Source: Trueperaceae bacterium (GTDB taxonomy: Bacteria > Deinococcota > Deinococci > Deinococcales > Trueperaceae). From it: a DNA stretch of 64,000 bases. The stretch spans positions 7,157 to 71,156 of the forward strand of contig PAMQ01000013.1 of NCBI GenBank assembly GCA_002707365.1, read 5' to 3'. Positions 28,264-37,246 of the stretch are shown here, one piece after another (position 1 is the stretch's first letter; each line of letters opens with the position of its first letter). The translations under genes and the position numbers were made by a program. The notes under the pieces are model-generated. The model was given only the letters and a program-made list of their open reading frames with translations. It made no database searches and was not told the origin of the DNA.

Positions 28264-29001
28264 GTGGTACCTTTGCTTGTGGGTGCTCAAATAGCTAACC
28301 AGAGACAGGTAAAAGCTGAACAAGTGGAAGAAATGTTTTCATCAATCGCACCGAGATACGATCTAATAAATTCTGTTCTTAGCCTTGGTTTGGATCAGAG
28401 GTGGCGATCCCAGGCAGTAAAAGCGGCCTTAGTAGATTCACCGTCTAGAATTCTAGATGCCGCAACTGGAACTGGAGATCTTGCATTAGCCATAAAAAGG
28501 TATGGCCCAAGAGTCAACGTAGTAGGAGTAGATTTGTCCGAGCGCATGCTAACTATCGCACGTCGAAAGGCTAATTTACGAGGGCTTAGCATCACCTGGG
28601 AAGTAGGTAACGCTAGTGAGCTATCTTACCCGGATTGTAGCTTTGGGGCAATAACTATATCTTACGGACTCCGTAATTTAGAGGACGTCGATCAGGGCCT
28701 TAATGAGTTCTTTCGCTTGCTCATCCCAGGAGGAAAATTAGTAATACTGGAATTTACTTCCCCGCCTTCGGGACCGCTAGGTAACTTAGTTAGACTGTAC
28801 AGTTCCAAGATTATTCCCGCGATCGGGGGTGCTTTATCTGGTTATAGAAGCGCATACGAGTATCTTCCTGATTCGATAAAAGGCTTTTTCCACCCATCAA
28901 TCCTAAGTGAGCATATAGAATTAGCAGGGTTTTGCAACATTAACTATTGGCGGCAATTCCCGGGTCTATCAGCGGTTCACATAGGGATAAAGCCTATGTG
29001 A
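28264..29001 (+). CDS. menG: Demethylmenaquinone methyltransferase (UbiE/MenG)
   Basis: SAM-dependent C-methylation of demethylmenaquinone, the last step of menaquinone synthesis. The 245-residue protein has the family signature MFSSIAPRYDLINSVLSLGLDQRWR, the SAM motif LDAATGTGDLALAIKR, and ISYGLRNLED. mqnD and an mqnP-like gene lie in the same window, so menaquinone by the futalosine route is likely. Its last codons and stop form one arm of a perfect 24-bp inverted repeat (see that entry). The start GTG at 28264 gives a slightly long N-terminus; internal TTG or GTG codons are possible. Confidence 0.92.
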   Translation: MVPLLVGAQIANQRQVKAEQVEEMFSSIAPRYDLINSVLSLGLDQRWRSQAVKAALVDSPSRILDAATGTGDLALAIKRYGPRVNVVGVDLSERMLTIARRKANLRGLSITWEVGNASELSYPDCSFGAITISYGLRNLEDVDQGLNEFFRLLIPGGKLVILEFTSPPSGPLGNLVRLYSSKIIPAIGGALSGYRSAYEYLPDSIKGFFHPSILSEHIELAGFCNINYWRQFPGLSAVHIGIKPM

Positions 29002-29016
29002 ACCGCTGATAGACCC
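28962..29016. repeat. Perfect 24-bp inverted repeat across the menG stop codon
   Basis: Arms at 28962-28985 and 28993-29016 are exact reverse complements, with a 7-base loop between. The left arm encodes the last codons of menG and the stop lies just after the loop, inside the right arm. No T-run follows on either strand, so it is not a textbook intrinsic terminator. It could be an mRNA stabiliser, a bidirectional termination element or a mobile-element footprint. Confidence 0.9.
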
Positions 29017-29346
29017 AAAGTTAGGTCGAGATTAATGCAATTAAGCTCCCAATGGATAACAATCAACAAGCTTTAGAGATTAGGCCTGATAATTTACGGG
29101 AAGGACAATCAATAATCTGCCAAGATCTATCGTAACTTCAGGCTGGTAGCTTCATGCAGCATAAGATTGGAAAGAGATGCCAATCAGGACGGGCACAATT
29201 CGCTTTACAAAGTCTGACAATTCGTGATTGACGTTAGGCGCTCATTAATCTTTCAAATACTTAGCTTCAACATGGTTTTGGTTTCGTTAAATCCTTGGAA
29301 AAGGAGATAGATCGTTTCTGCAAACACGAGGCTTAAGCAACCATTT
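29017..29346 (+). other. Intergenic region before the GidA-related gene
   Basis: About 330 bases without a clear gene. A good Shine-Dalgarno, AAGGAG, is seen at 29301-29306. The nearest in-frame codon for the next gene at the right distance is ATC (29311), so a rare start there is conceivable but unproven. Nothing else was recognised. Confidence 0.45.
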
Positions 29347-30123
29347 ATGGCATCTGGGGGGTATCACTTGAAAGTAGATAGAGGTCTGGGGATTAGTACT
29401 AGCGGATATGAGATCATCATTGTTGGGGCCGGAATAGTTGGAAGTGAGGCAGCTTTTGTGTGTGCCTCTAAGGGCATCAAAACTCTTTTAGTTACGACAA
29501 GCCTGGACTCGGTTTATGCTTTAGGAGCAAGAGTCGGACAATTAAAACCCGCACCTGACACCCTTATGGCTAGTCTGCTGGACGGGAACATGGGCGCAAG
29601 TCAACCCGATGGCGCCGTATTGCGAGTCAAGGCTAAATACATTCTTGAGAGTTTAGAGAGCCTTCATCTATTACAATCCAACGTTACAGATTTGATATGG
29701 ACCGAAACCAGGCTAGGTGGTGTTGTGACGTGGGAAGGAGTGGTTCGATTTGCGCCAAGAGTGGCCCTTTGCGTCGGCAGCTTTCTTAAAGCTCGTTTGA
29801 GTTCTGGAAGCGTCATTGAGGTAGCCGGCAGGCTTAGCGAAATGGCCTACGATGATCTTTTTTTAAACTTGATCAAATACGGATATGCGTTTGAGAACAC
29901 TAGCGTTGAATTTCCAAAAGAGTGTGGGGCGCTGCCCTATACTGTAACTTTTCAACGGTTCGGGCTGCATGAACTCGGGCAGGACGGATTCACCCTTAAA
30001 AGGACCCCAGGCCTATACAGTGCTGGCGTTTGTGTAAATGGCGAACTTCCTTATGAAATTGCTGCTAATACGGGACGTAAATTAGGGATAACGCTAGCTT
30101 CCGCGATGAACGAAGAGGGTTGA
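29347..30123 (+). CDS. GidA-related FAD protein (short MnmG-like)
   Basis: A 258-residue flavoprotein with an N-terminal FAD motif EIIIVGAGIVGSEAAFVCASKGI. It is much shorter than MnmG (about 630 residues) and lacks its C-terminal tRNA-binding region. The pattern AKYILESLESLHLLQ and EVAGRLSEMAYDDLFLNLIKYGY matches the 'GidA-related' protein known from Thermus thermophilus. The Deinococcota seem to carry this family; its activity is not established. Start is ATG at 29347; an upstream in-frame ATC with a good Shine-Dalgarno is an alternative. Confidence 0.82.
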   Translation: MASGGYHLKVDRGLGISTSGYEIIIVGAGIVGSEAAFVCASKGIKTLLVTTSLDSVYALGARVGQLKPAPDTLMASLLDGNMGASQPDGAVLRVKAKYILESLESLHLLQSNVTDLIWTETRLGGVVTWEGVVRFAPRVALCVGSFLKARLSSGSVIEVAGRLSEMAYDDLFLNLIKYGYAFENTSVEFPKECGALPYTVTFQRFGLHELGQDGFTLKRTPGLYSAGVCVNGELPYEIAANTGRKLGITLASAMNEEG

Positions 30124-30198
30124 GTCCTCCTAAGCGATTTAGGGGGGGTTCTACCTTTTTTGAGGTTTGACTTAGTTTGGTACTGGTTAGTTGGGGGC

Positions 30199-30747
30199 TT
30201 AGGAAGCGTTAAATAGCGTAATGAATAACGCAAAAAGCGAGGTCGGTAAAAAAAATACCGTCCCCAGATACAACAAAAATGTAGGGCGGGTCTTCGTAGG
30301 CGATAGGGTTTTTATTGCTCCGTGGATAATGACCAGGTGCCAAATTGATAATGCAATCCCGAAAAACAAAATACCCGGTGCCGGCATGAGCCATGCCAGC
30401 GGCGAAAATAACAAAGCTATGAATCCAATTGGGATCCATGCCAAAGCAACAATTTCCCAAGCAACAAGACCAATATAAGCGGTGTTCATAATTATGAAAC
30501 CGCCAATCAGCCAAATTAAAATCAAATAGACTAGGCCAAGGGGGATGGCAAGGGCTGAAAATACAGTAATTGGTCCCGAGGTGAACAAGTTATTGATAGC
30601 TACAGCAAAAAAAGTAACACCTAAGGTGCTAGAAATAACAGAAACAATAAGGGTTTTAGTTAATGTTGATCGTCTAGCAACATGTTGGTTAAACAGTACC
30701 GCCGGTTGGGTCGTTGCGTCCCAAGCGGTTACCAGGACTTGAAGCAT
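30199..30747 (-). CDS. Yip1-like membrane protein, function unknown
   Basis: A 182-residue polytopic membrane protein with about five hydrophobic helices and a soluble N-terminal ~30 residues (MLQVLVTAWDATTQPAVLF) of the kind seen in bacterial Yip1-domain proteins. There is no catalytic motif. It follows mqnD with a 66-base gap on the minus strand and may be cotranscribed. Function is not known. The assignment to Yip1 rests on topology and the N-terminal block, so confidence is moderate. Confidence 0.65.
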   Translation of the reverse strand: MLQVLVTAWDATTQPAVLFNQHVARRSTLTKTLIVSVISSTLGVTFFAVAINNLFTSGPITVFSALAIPLGLVYLILIWLIGGFIIMNTAYIGLVAWEIVALAWIPIGFIALLFSPLAWLMPAPGILFFGIALSIWHLVIIHGAIKTLSPTKTRPTFLLYLGTVFFLPTSLFALFITLFNAS

Positions 30748-30813
30748 AACAGTTTATACCACCGCCATGGTTCTGGCTTTGGTCAGCCCAGTTGGGGCAA
30801 GAATAATTTTAGT

Positions 30814-31650
30814 TTAAGCCGTTAAAAATAAATCCTGAGGGACCTTTGGAATTAGATTCCGTTCGGCCGACAATTCTAGTAAGGCACGGCAGGCAGCCCT
30901 ACCCGAGGGTCCAAGATCAATGCTGAAATCATTCACGTAGAGGTCAATATGTTGTTGTCGCACTTCGGCACTCATTTCCTGAGCGTGCTCTGCAATGTAG
31001 GAATTAGCTTCTGATAGGTGCTGCTGACCAAACTCTAGGCTTTCTCGGATGATTTCTTCGATTCTGAGCAAGCGTTGCCAACCTAGTTCCCTCTTAGCAG
31101 CAATCCCCCCTAAAGGGATTGGAAGGCCCGTGCTTTCTTCCCACCATGCTCCCAAGTCAATGTATTTGTAGAGACCTAAGTCTTCGTATGTAAACCGACT
31201 TTCATGGATGATTAGGCCAGCATCCACCTCACCAGAAGAAACGGAAGGCATAATCATGTCGTAACGAACCGGAACCATTTTTATGGTGTCTGGTTGCGAA
31301 AGGCGGAGTAGTAAATGTGCCGTTGTTAAGGAGCCAGGTATCGCAACTGTTTTTCCCTCTAAGTCAGAGAGCGGTTCGCGTGAAACTACCAAGGGGCCGA
31401 CCCCTCGCCCTAGGGCTCCTCCAGCTCCTAGCATGACGTATTTCGATGCAACATGGCCGAAGGCGTTGTAGCTTATTTTTGCAACGTCGATCGTGTTAGT
31501 TATTGCTAGGGAGTTTAGAGACTGAATGTCATCAATATGGAGATTCCAATTAATTTCAGCACCAACGTACTTGTGGGCTAGGCCATAAAAAATTAGGGTG
31601 TCGTTAGGGCAGGGCGAGAAGCCGAGTGAGAGTGTATTTGAAGATTTCAT
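30814..31650 (-). CDS. mqnD: 1,4-dihydroxy-6-naphthoate synthase
   Basis: Converts cyclic dehypoxanthinyl futalosine to 1,4-dihydroxy-6-naphthoate in the futalosine menaquinone pathway. The 278-residue protein has the family pattern: LSLGFSPCPNDTLIFYGL at the N-terminus, DVAKISYNAFGHV, then GRGVGPLVVSREPL and the lid region around YDMIMPSVSSGEVDAGLIIHESRFTY. Start is ATG at 31650, 4 bases after the CoA-binding gene's stop, so they are coupled. The rest of the pathway (MqnA, B, C) is not in the window, but an MqnP-like prenyltransferase and MenG are. Confidence 0.93.
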   Translation of the reverse strand: MKSSNTLSLGFSPCPNDTLIFYGLAHKYVGAEINWNLHIDDIQSLNSLAITNTIDVAKISYNAFGHVASKYVMLGAGGALGRGVGPLVVSREPLSDLEGKTVAIPGSLTTAHLLLRLSQPDTIKMVPVRYDMIMPSVSSGEVDAGLIIHESRFTYEDLGLYKYIDLGAWWEESTGLPIPLGGIAAKRELGWQRLLRIEEIIRESLEFGQQHLSEANSYIAEHAQEMSAEVRQQHIDLYVNDFSIDLGPSGRAACRALLELSAERNLIPKVPQDLFLTA

Positions 31651-31654
31651 AAGG

Positions 31655-32074
31655 CTAATTTAAGCGGTTATGTTCTGTAAATATACATCGTTGTTGAATC
31701 ACTGTTATGCCTGCGTTATAAAGTTCGCAGGTGACTTTAGGATCGTGTGAGCCGGGCTGGAACCAAGCTAAACGAGGAAGAGGCTTTAGGGCTAGAATTT
31801 CGGGAAGATGTGCGAGTAGAAGATGGCTGGCTCGAAAGATATTGATAGTGTCCAGGGGTTCATCAATTTCGGAAAGGGAAGCGACGAAAGGGCGGTTCTC
31901 AAGGCTTTTGCCAAGATAGGTAGGATTTACTGGAAAAATAGAAAATCTTACCTGATGAAGGTATGTGCTCACGTAGTATCCTGCCCTTAGAGAATTTAGG
32001 CTAGCACCGAGAATTGCAATGCGGTTCATCTGGTCAAATATTTTTCTAAGATAACTGTCGGTGAGGTCCACCAT
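31655..32074 (-). CDS. CoA-binding domain protein (YccU-like)
   Basis: A 139-residue protein consisting of a single CoA-binding Rossmann domain, recognisable at RIAILGASLNSLRAGYYVSTYL and FPVNPTYLGKSLENRPFVASLSEI, and near the end LAWFQPGSHDPKV and AGITVIQQRCIFTEH. Standalone proteins of this kind (YccU family) are widespread; their roles are unclear, perhaps CoA sensing or CoAlation-related. It is the first gene of a minus-strand group with mqnD, divergent from infC. Confidence 0.88.
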   Translation of the reverse strand: MVDLTDSYLRKIFDQMNRIAILGASLNSLRAGYYVSTYLHQVRFSIFPVNPTYLGKSLENRPFVASLSEIDEPLDTINIFRASHLLLAHLPEILALKPLPRLAWFQPGSHDPKVTCELYNAGITVIQQRCIFTEHNRLN

Positions 32075-32128
32075 CTAATTAAACCACCATACACGTTATG
32101 CAGATTAAACTACTTGACTCGATCTCCG

Positions 32129-32157
32129 TTGAACGGGATCTCTTTTTCTGCTACACT
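32129..32157 (+). promoter_or_regulatory. Promoter for the infC-rpmI-rplT operon
   Basis: TTGAAC at 32129-32134 and TACACT at 32152-32157 with 17-base spacing match the housekeeping sigma consensus at four of six positions each. The predicted transcript would start near 32165, leaving a leader of about 60 bases before the proposed infC start at 32228. Confidence 0.6.
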
Positions 32158-32227
32158 TACTCGCCGTGACTTTTTAAGTCGGCGTTTAGGCGCACGGCTA
32201 GTACCATCAAAACTGGAGGTGGAGTTT

Positions 32228-32773
32228 ATATCGAGAGAGATGAAAGTCAATGATCAGATTCGTGCTCGCCAGGTAAGGTTTATTGATTCTGGTGGACAAC
32301 AACAAGGTATTCTCGATACTAAAGACGCGCTTAGTCGGGCTCGAGAAGAGGGTTTGGATCTAGTGTTAGTTGGGGAGAACTCCCAGCCCCCAGTGGCTCG
32401 CATGATGGACTACGGTAAGTATAGATACGAAATACAGCAACAGGCCAAGGAGGCTCGTAAGCGCGCCAAGAACCAAGAGATGAAATCAATCAAGTTCCGA
32501 ATTAAGATAGAGGAGCACGATTACACAACCAAGGTTAACCATATCAAGAGATTTTTGAAAAGTGGTCACAAGGTAAAGGTAGTAATAATGTTCAGAGGAA
32601 GAGAGCGCACTCATCCAGAGCTTGGTAAAGAAATTCTCAATAGAGTCTCGCATGACGTGGGTGAAATAGCTGCTATAGATTCACCGCCAACTCTTGCTGG
32701 TATGGATATGACCATGACTCTCCGGTCTGTTACGGGACGGGTATCCCCGGATAAAGAGCCGGCTTCGGAATAA
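32228..32773 (+). CDS. infC: Translation initiation factor IF-3, probable ATA start
   Basis: Binds the 30S subunit and checks initiator tRNA and start codon. The protein shows VNDQIRARQVRFIDSGGQQQGI at its start, MARMMDYGKYRYE and the C-terminal domain KEIKFRIKI-like segment (SIKFRIKIEEHDY), then GRERTHPELGKEIL. I place the start at ATA (32228), because GGAGGT at 32215-32220 lies 7 bases upstream and this gives 181 residues, near the family norm. The first ATG in frame, at 32240, has no well-placed ribosome site. The frame open to 32114 adds residues unlike IF-3 and runs through the promoter. infC commonly uses rare starts for self-control. Confidence 0.9.
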   Translation: MSREMKVNDQIRARQVRFIDSGGQQQGILDTKDALSRAREEGLDLVLVGENSQPPVARMMDYGKYRYEIQQQAKEARKRAKNQEMKSIKFRIKIEEHDYTTKVNHIKRFLKSGHKVKVVIMFRGRERTHPELGKEILNRVSHDVGEIAAIDSPPTLAGMDMTMTLRSVTGRVSPDKEPASE

Positions 32774-32818
32774 ATTTAGCGATAAAAGTGGTACTGTCGA
32801 CATGAGGAGAATGAGCTG

Positions 32819-33016
32819 ATGCCGAAATTAAAGACCCATAAGGGCACCAAAGCCCGTGTGAAAATCACAGGGCGAGGTAAAGTAAAGGCGATGAAGTCGG
32901 GGAAGCGACACCTGAACTTCAAGAAATCAGGCAAACGTATTAGACAAGGTCGGAACGGCCTCGTCATTGCAGATTCTGAAGCGAAACGCCTCAAAGCGTT
33001 GTTGCCTTACGAGTAG
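32819..33016 (+). CDS. rpmI: 50S ribosomal protein L35
   Basis: A 65-residue basic protein with the family's [24 protein letters not shown]-terminal pattern (given here in parts: PKLKTHKG, then [13 protein letters not shown]). The expected order infC-rpmI-rplT is kept. AGGAG lies 9-11 bases before the ATG at 32819. It ends 11 bases before rplT. Confidence 0.97.
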   Translation: MPKLKTHKGTKARVKITGRGKVKAMKSGKRHLNFKKSGKRIRQGRNGLVIADSEAKRLKALLPYE

Positions 33017-33027
33017 GAGTATCTGTT

Positions 33028-33378
33028 ATGCCAAGAGCTAAGACTGGAACAGTTCGTAGGGCTCGTCACAAAAAGACCCTTAAACAAGCCAAGGGTTTTT
33101 GGGGCAGGCGGTCCAAAAACTATAAGACAGCTCATCAAACCTTGCTTAATGCTGCAGATTATCAATACCGAGATAGACGAAATCGCAAGAATGATTTTAG
33201 GAGACTCTGGATTTCGAGAATTAATGCCGCTGCTCGGAAAGAGGGGACTACCTATTCTAGCTTGATGTTTGGACTCCGAAAGCTAGGAGTTGAGATAAAT
33301 CGTAAAGTTTTGGCTGATCTAGCAGTTCGTGAACCTGAAGCTTTTCGTAGCCTAACCCAAACAGTAAAAACCTCATAA
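33028..33378 (+). CDS. rplT: 50S ribosomal protein L20
   Basis: Primary 23S rRNA-binding protein required early in 50S assembly, 116 residues. The N-terminal [19 protein letters not shown] and central [14 protein letters not shown], then [18 protein letters not shown] match the family. It is the last gene of the infC operon, with AGGAG 7 bases upstream of its start. In other bacteria L20 represses its own operon; no L20-binding fold was identified in the leader here. Confidence 0.97.
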   Translation: MPRAKTGTVRRARHKKTLKQAKGFWGRRSKNYKTAHQTLLNAADYQYRDRRNRKNDFRRLWISRINAAARKEGTTYSSLMFGLRKLGVEINRKVLADLAVREPEAFRSLTQTVKTS

Positions 33379-33562
33379 GGATTAGGGGGCCAGGTGGTCT
33401 CAGGGCTACCTTTTCTGACAGCCAAATAAATTTTAGCTTTGCGGGGTTTCTGATTGAGTCAAAGTAAAAATGGTGGGAAATATCTCACCAAAGAATGGGG
33501 CCTATCCGAACCAAAGGATTTGGGCATCAATGTAGGTAGCCTGATACAAGTATGATTAACCT

Positions 33563-34840
33563 ATGAAAATTTTGCGTGGTCTAGCCGCTGCTGAAGAACT
33601 GTTTAAAAGCAGGAGGGGAGACCTGGTTTTTGACAGAGCTTCAGTTGCAGCTGTTACAAAAATCATTGAACAAGTTAGGCGCGAGGGTGATCAACAAATC
33701 CGGGAACTTACCAAGGTATTTGATGGGGTTGATGTGGAAAAAACCCAGGTTCCTATTGAAGAAATCGCTCGTGGTGCCGCGCGGACTGATCCTCAACTAA
33801 AAACAGCAATTGCTGAAGCAGCAGGAAGAATAGAAAGGTACTATCAAAAACAACCCACTAAAGGGTTTTGGTTACGCGAAAAAGGTGCGCTTCTGGGGCA
33901 GGTCATTAGGCCTCTTGCTAAAGTAGGTATTTACGTACCCGGTGGCTCAGCCCCTCTGTTTAGTTCTCTATTAATGTTAGCCATACCAGCCAAAGTGGCA
34001 GGCGTGAGCGATCTTGTAATAACTACCCCACCAGGACCCAATGGAGAGGTTCCTGATCCGATCTTATGCGCAGCGCATCATCTCGGTATTACTAGCCTTT
34101 TCAGGATTGGTGGAGCTCAGGCCATTGCGGCTCTTGCCTACGGTACCGAGTCGGTTCCCCGAGTAGATAAAATAGTTGGTCCTGGAAACAAGTTCGTAGT
34201 GATTGCTAAACGACTTGTTTTTGGGGATGTAGGGATAGAGGCGTTACCTGGACCAACTGAAACTTTGATTCTTGCTGATGAACATGCCGACCCGATACAT
34301 GTGACCTCAGATTTGGTTGCACAAGCAGAACATATAGGAGCGCAGCCCCTGTTAGTCACTACCAGTGAGCGTTTGATTGATGATGTCCAGACTAAGCTTC
34401 TTTCTGCAACCGAGAATTTGCCTACCGCATCCAACGCAATTTCGTCTCTTGAGGAAAGGGCCGTTATGATTTTGGTAGATGATCTTTATGAGGGTATCGA
34501 GGTAGCTAACCTTTATGCCCCGGAACATTTGTGCCTTCTTACTAGAGAACCCTGGGAGCTTTTGGATTTTGTTAAAAATGCTGGGGGTGTTTTCCTGGGT
34601 ACCAATAGTCCCGAGGCCATAGGTGATTACAATGCTGGACCTAGTCACGTTATGCCGACTGCCGCCACAGCTAGATTCGCAAGTTTTGTTAACCTCCGGG
34701 ATTTCCAGAAGGTAATGCCTGTAGTGGAACTAAGTCCAGAAATCGTAGAATTATTAGGTCCCTCGGCGGCTCGAATGGCAAGGGCTGAAGGGCTCGAGGC
34801 GCATGCTAAGGCTATTGAGTCCCGTTTGGCTGAGAATTAA
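33563..34840 (+). CDS. hisD: Histidinol dehydrogenase
   Basis: Zn-dependent, NAD-linked enzyme that makes histidine from histidinol in two oxidations. The 425-residue protein has IPGGSAPLFSS-type (YVPGGSAPLFSS) region, IVGPGNKFVVIAKR, and the signature ALPGPTETLILADEHADP, then the AQAEHIG metal/catalytic block and GTNSPEAIGDYNAGPSHVMPT near the C-terminus. Length is typical. It has no his neighbours; hisN, if correctly named, is 18 kb away. Confidence 0.97.
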   Translation: MKILRGLAAAEELFKSRRGDLVFDRASVAAVTKIIEQVRREGDQQIRELTKVFDGVDVEKTQVPIEEIARGAARTDPQLKTAIAEAAGRIERYYQKQPTKGFWLREKGALLGQVIRPLAKVGIYVPGGSAPLFSSLLMLAIPAKVAGVSDLVITTPPGPNGEVPDPILCAAHHLGITSLFRIGGAQAIAALAYGTESVPRVDKIVGPGNKFVVIAKRLVFGDVGIEALPGPTETLILADEHADPIHVTSDLVAQAEHIGAQPLLVTTSERLIDDVQTKLLSATENLPTASNAISSLEERAVMILVDDLYEGIEVANLYAPEHLCLLTREPWELLDFVKNAGGVFLGTNSPEAIGDYNAGPSHVMPTAATARFASFVNLRDFQKVMPVVELSPEIVELLGPSAARMARAEGLEAHAKAIESRLAEN

Positions 34841-34864
34841 TTCGACTAGTTGGTTCTCGTAATG

Positions 34865-35488
34865 TCAAAGAAAAGGATTGGTTGCTTTCTCTATAGCTAT
34901 TGTTGTGGGTGGACCGTGACCTGGGAGGACAGTGGTGGTTTCTTCTAAGCCCATCAGGCGAGACTCAATGCTGTGGCGTAACAGGTCCAGGTCACCGAAA
35001 GGTAAATCAGTGCGGCCAATGGAACCGCTGAAAAGTGTGTCGCCAGAGAAAACTAATTTTTCATTCTTAAACCAAAAAGCTATATGCCCAGGGGCGTGCC
35101 CAGGTGTCGCTAGGCATAGGCATTGATGAGTACCGACAGCTAGTAGCTGCCTATCTTTTAATGGGATAAAGTTTGTTGGCGGTTCATTTATCGAGAAACC
35201 AAAAGCTTTAGCCATGCCTGTAGCGTGTTCTAAGAAGTAGCTAGCGTCTGGATGCATATAGAACGGTACCGAATATTGTGCGACAATTTGATGTAAAGCC
35301 GAGACGTGATCGAAGTGAGCATGGGTTAACCAAACAGCCTCTAGTCCCCCTCCGGTCTTATCTATGGCATTAGCAATGTCATTAAAGTTGCCACCAGGAT
35401 CGATGAGAACCTTGGCATTATCGGCTTCTATTAGATATGCATTGGTTTTTAAAGGGCCTACTTCTATTGTTTCGAAGGAAAAATTCAT
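34865..35488 (-). CDS. Metallo-beta-lactamase fold hydrolase (glyoxalase II-like)
   Basis: A 207-residue MBL-fold enzyme with the zinc motif THAHFDHV, the later ATPGHAPGH, FSGDTLFSGSIGRTDLP and VLPGHGP, the pattern of the small glyoxalase-II-like group. The metal ligands appear complete. Substrate is unknown. Its start overlaps the preceding glycosyltransferase by 4 bases, so they are coupled. Confidence 0.9.
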   Translation of the reverse strand: MNFSFETIEVGPLKTNAYLIEADNAKVLIDPGGNFNDIANAIDKTGGGLEAVWLTHAHFDHVSALHQIVAQYSVPFYMHPDASYFLEHATGMAKAFGFSINEPPTNFIPLKDRQLLAVGTHQCLCLATPGHAPGHIAFWFKNEKLVFSGDTLFSGSIGRTDLPFGDLDLLRHSIESRLMGLEETTTVLPGHGPPTTIAIEKATNPFL

Positions 35489-36180
35489 GAACCAAAACCT
35501 TTAACCAAGGAAATAAATATTTCCCAGTACATGCGAATTCGTGCATGAAGGCCTCTAATTAGTCCTCTTTTTTCTTCTTTTAGGACTTGTGATACCCCCG
35601 TTAGAGGGACCTCCACAATACTCCAATTTTCTTTTCGGGCAGCCGCTGTTATGGCAGTTTCAATCCCATAACCAGAATTTGCTAATCCAGGGATCTTTAG
35701 GAGGCGTTCCCGACTTAGCATTCGCTGGCCACTTAATTGGGGAGAAATGATCTGTGCGGCGGTGGTTTGCCAACGACCGCCACGGAAGTAGCCGCGTGTC
35801 ATATTGGTTGCTTTGGTTAGGACTGGAATTGCAAGATCCTGTAGGTGTTTTTCATTTAAGCCAAGGAGGTCGGCGTCAATCATAAGAATATAATCGGTCT
35901 GCATTGAAGTAGCACCAGTTACTATTGCTCTGCCTTTACCACTATTTTTGCTTAAGGAGAGGACAACGGAACCGTTTTGTAGTGCGTTTTCCACGGTTTT
36001 GTCGGTAGATCCATCGTCTATTACCAAGACTGGGCCTAAATCGGAAGCTATAGCAGCTTGTACAACAGACGCAATTGTTTTTTCCTCGTTAAAAGCCGGG
36101 ATTAAAATGCCGCAAGTACCTGTGAGATCAGCGTGTCGTGGGGTGAGTAAAGGCACTGTATCAGGGGTTAAAGAGGCCAC
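35485..36180 (-). CDS. Family 2 glycosyltransferase, soluble form
   Basis: A 231-residue GT-A transferase beginning with CGILIPAFNEEKTIASVV, DDGSTDKT, and MIDADLLGL (DxD). No membrane helix is evident. It resembles dolichyl- or glycerate-type family 2 enzymes that use sugar nucleotides; acceptor unknown. Start GTG at 36180 overlaps the rseP end by 20 bases, giving a coupled dxr-rseP-GT2-MBL run on the minus strand. An internal start is possible but the N-terminus looks complete. Confidence 0.85.
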   Translation of the reverse strand: MASLTPDTVPLLTPRHADLTGTCGILIPAFNEEKTIASVVQAAIASDLGPVLVIDDGSTDKTVENALQNGSVVLSLSKNSGKGRAIVTGATSMQTDYILMIDADLLGLNEKHLQDLAIPVLTKATNMTRGYFRGGRWQTTAAQIISPQLSGQRMLSRERLLKIPGLANSGYGIETAITAAARKENWSIVEVPLTGVSQVLKEEKRGLIRGLHARIRMYWEIFISLVKGFGS

Positions 36181-37246
36181 TAATCTCGTTTAAGGTAATT
36201 AGTACTATAAGTGCAAGGACAGCAAATACCCCGAAAAAATGGATCGTCTCTTCTTGTCCAGGCCGAAATGGTTTACCTCGAAGCGATGTCACGGTGGCAA
36301 GCAACATCCGGCCACCGTCGAGTCCTGGGATTGGGAAAAGGTTAAATATTGCCAGAGACAGGTTTATCACTGCAGCTAGAAACAAGACCGGTGCTAAGCC
36401 GATTTGTGCTGCCTGATTAACAAGGGATATTATTCCTACTGGACCAGCTATCTCGTCACTTCGTTTGCCAGTTAGGGTGGTGGCGAGACCTTTTGCGAAA
36501 CCGTGCACCATCTTAGGTAGGAGCTTTACGCTGAACCAAAAGGCTTCTCCTATCGCTTCAAATGTCCCTATTCTCGTATGCTCTATAGTTAACGGTGCTA
36601 AGTGCACTCCAAGCACTGGCGTGGCTCTAGAATCGTTTGGTGGCCATGGTAAAGATAAGTTGACCGTAGCGCCTTCTCGTAACAGAAGGAAATCTAGTTT
36701 ATTCGAATTCTGTATTTCACGTACAACAATGTCACGGTTTGGGTTAGAGATGTTATTGATACTTATAATTGTGTCTAGGGGTTTTAGTCCGAATGAATCA
36801 GCAGCTGATTCCGGCAAGACACTACTAATTAGGGCTCCCGTTTCAAACGGAATAACGTTCGCAGTAATTTGGCGATAACTAGGGGAAATTATTATAACGA
36901 TACAAATGAGAATGACGCCAAGGAAAAAATTGGCGATCACCCCTCCCGATAGAACCCATAATTTTTCTGGTAGTGATTTTATTGCCATCCCATTGGTCGG
37001 ATGTTGCAGCTTACCTTGATCATCTGATGTAGGCGCCATTCCTGGGAGGTCAACGTATCCCCCGATGGGGAATAGCGAAAGGCGCCACTCAGTGTTGTGC
37101 CAGATCCGTCGTAACAACACTGGTCCTACTCCAACACTAAATGTTCGTACGGGTAAGCCAACGCTCTTAGCGTTTATATAGTGAGCAAGCTCATGGATAG
37201 TAACTGCACTCAGAAGAATTAGAAGAAATATTACTGTGGTTAACAC
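36161..37246 (-). CDS. rseP: Site-2 zinc metalloprotease (RseP type)
   Basis: Membrane-embedded protease that cuts substrates within the bilayer in regulated proteolysis. The 361-residue protein has the HELAH (HExxH) motif at residues 18-22 in the first helix, a PDZ domain in the middle, and the LDG zinc ligand motif as PGLDGGRMLL in a later helix. Its place just after dxr is the usual one. Only one PDZ domain was recognised. Its target is unknown. A 120-base gap separates it from dxr. Confidence 0.93.
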   Translation of the reverse strand: MLTTVIFLLILLSAVTIHELAHYINAKSVGLPVRTFSVGVGPVLLRRIWHNTEWRLSLFPIGGYVDLPGMAPTSDDQGKLQHPTNGMAIKSLPEKLWVLSGGVIANFFLGVILICIVIIISPSYRQITANVIPFETGALISSVLPESAADSFGLKPLDTIISINNISNPNRDIVVREIQNSNKLDFLLLREGATVNLSLPWPPNDSRATPVLGVHLAPLTIEHTRIGTFEAIGEAFWFSVKLLPKMVHGFAKGLATTLTGKRSDEIAGPVGIISLVNQAAQIGLAPVLFLAAVINLSLAIFNLFPIPGLDGGRMLLATVTSLRGKPFRPGQEETIHFFGVFAVLALIVLITLNEISGLFNP

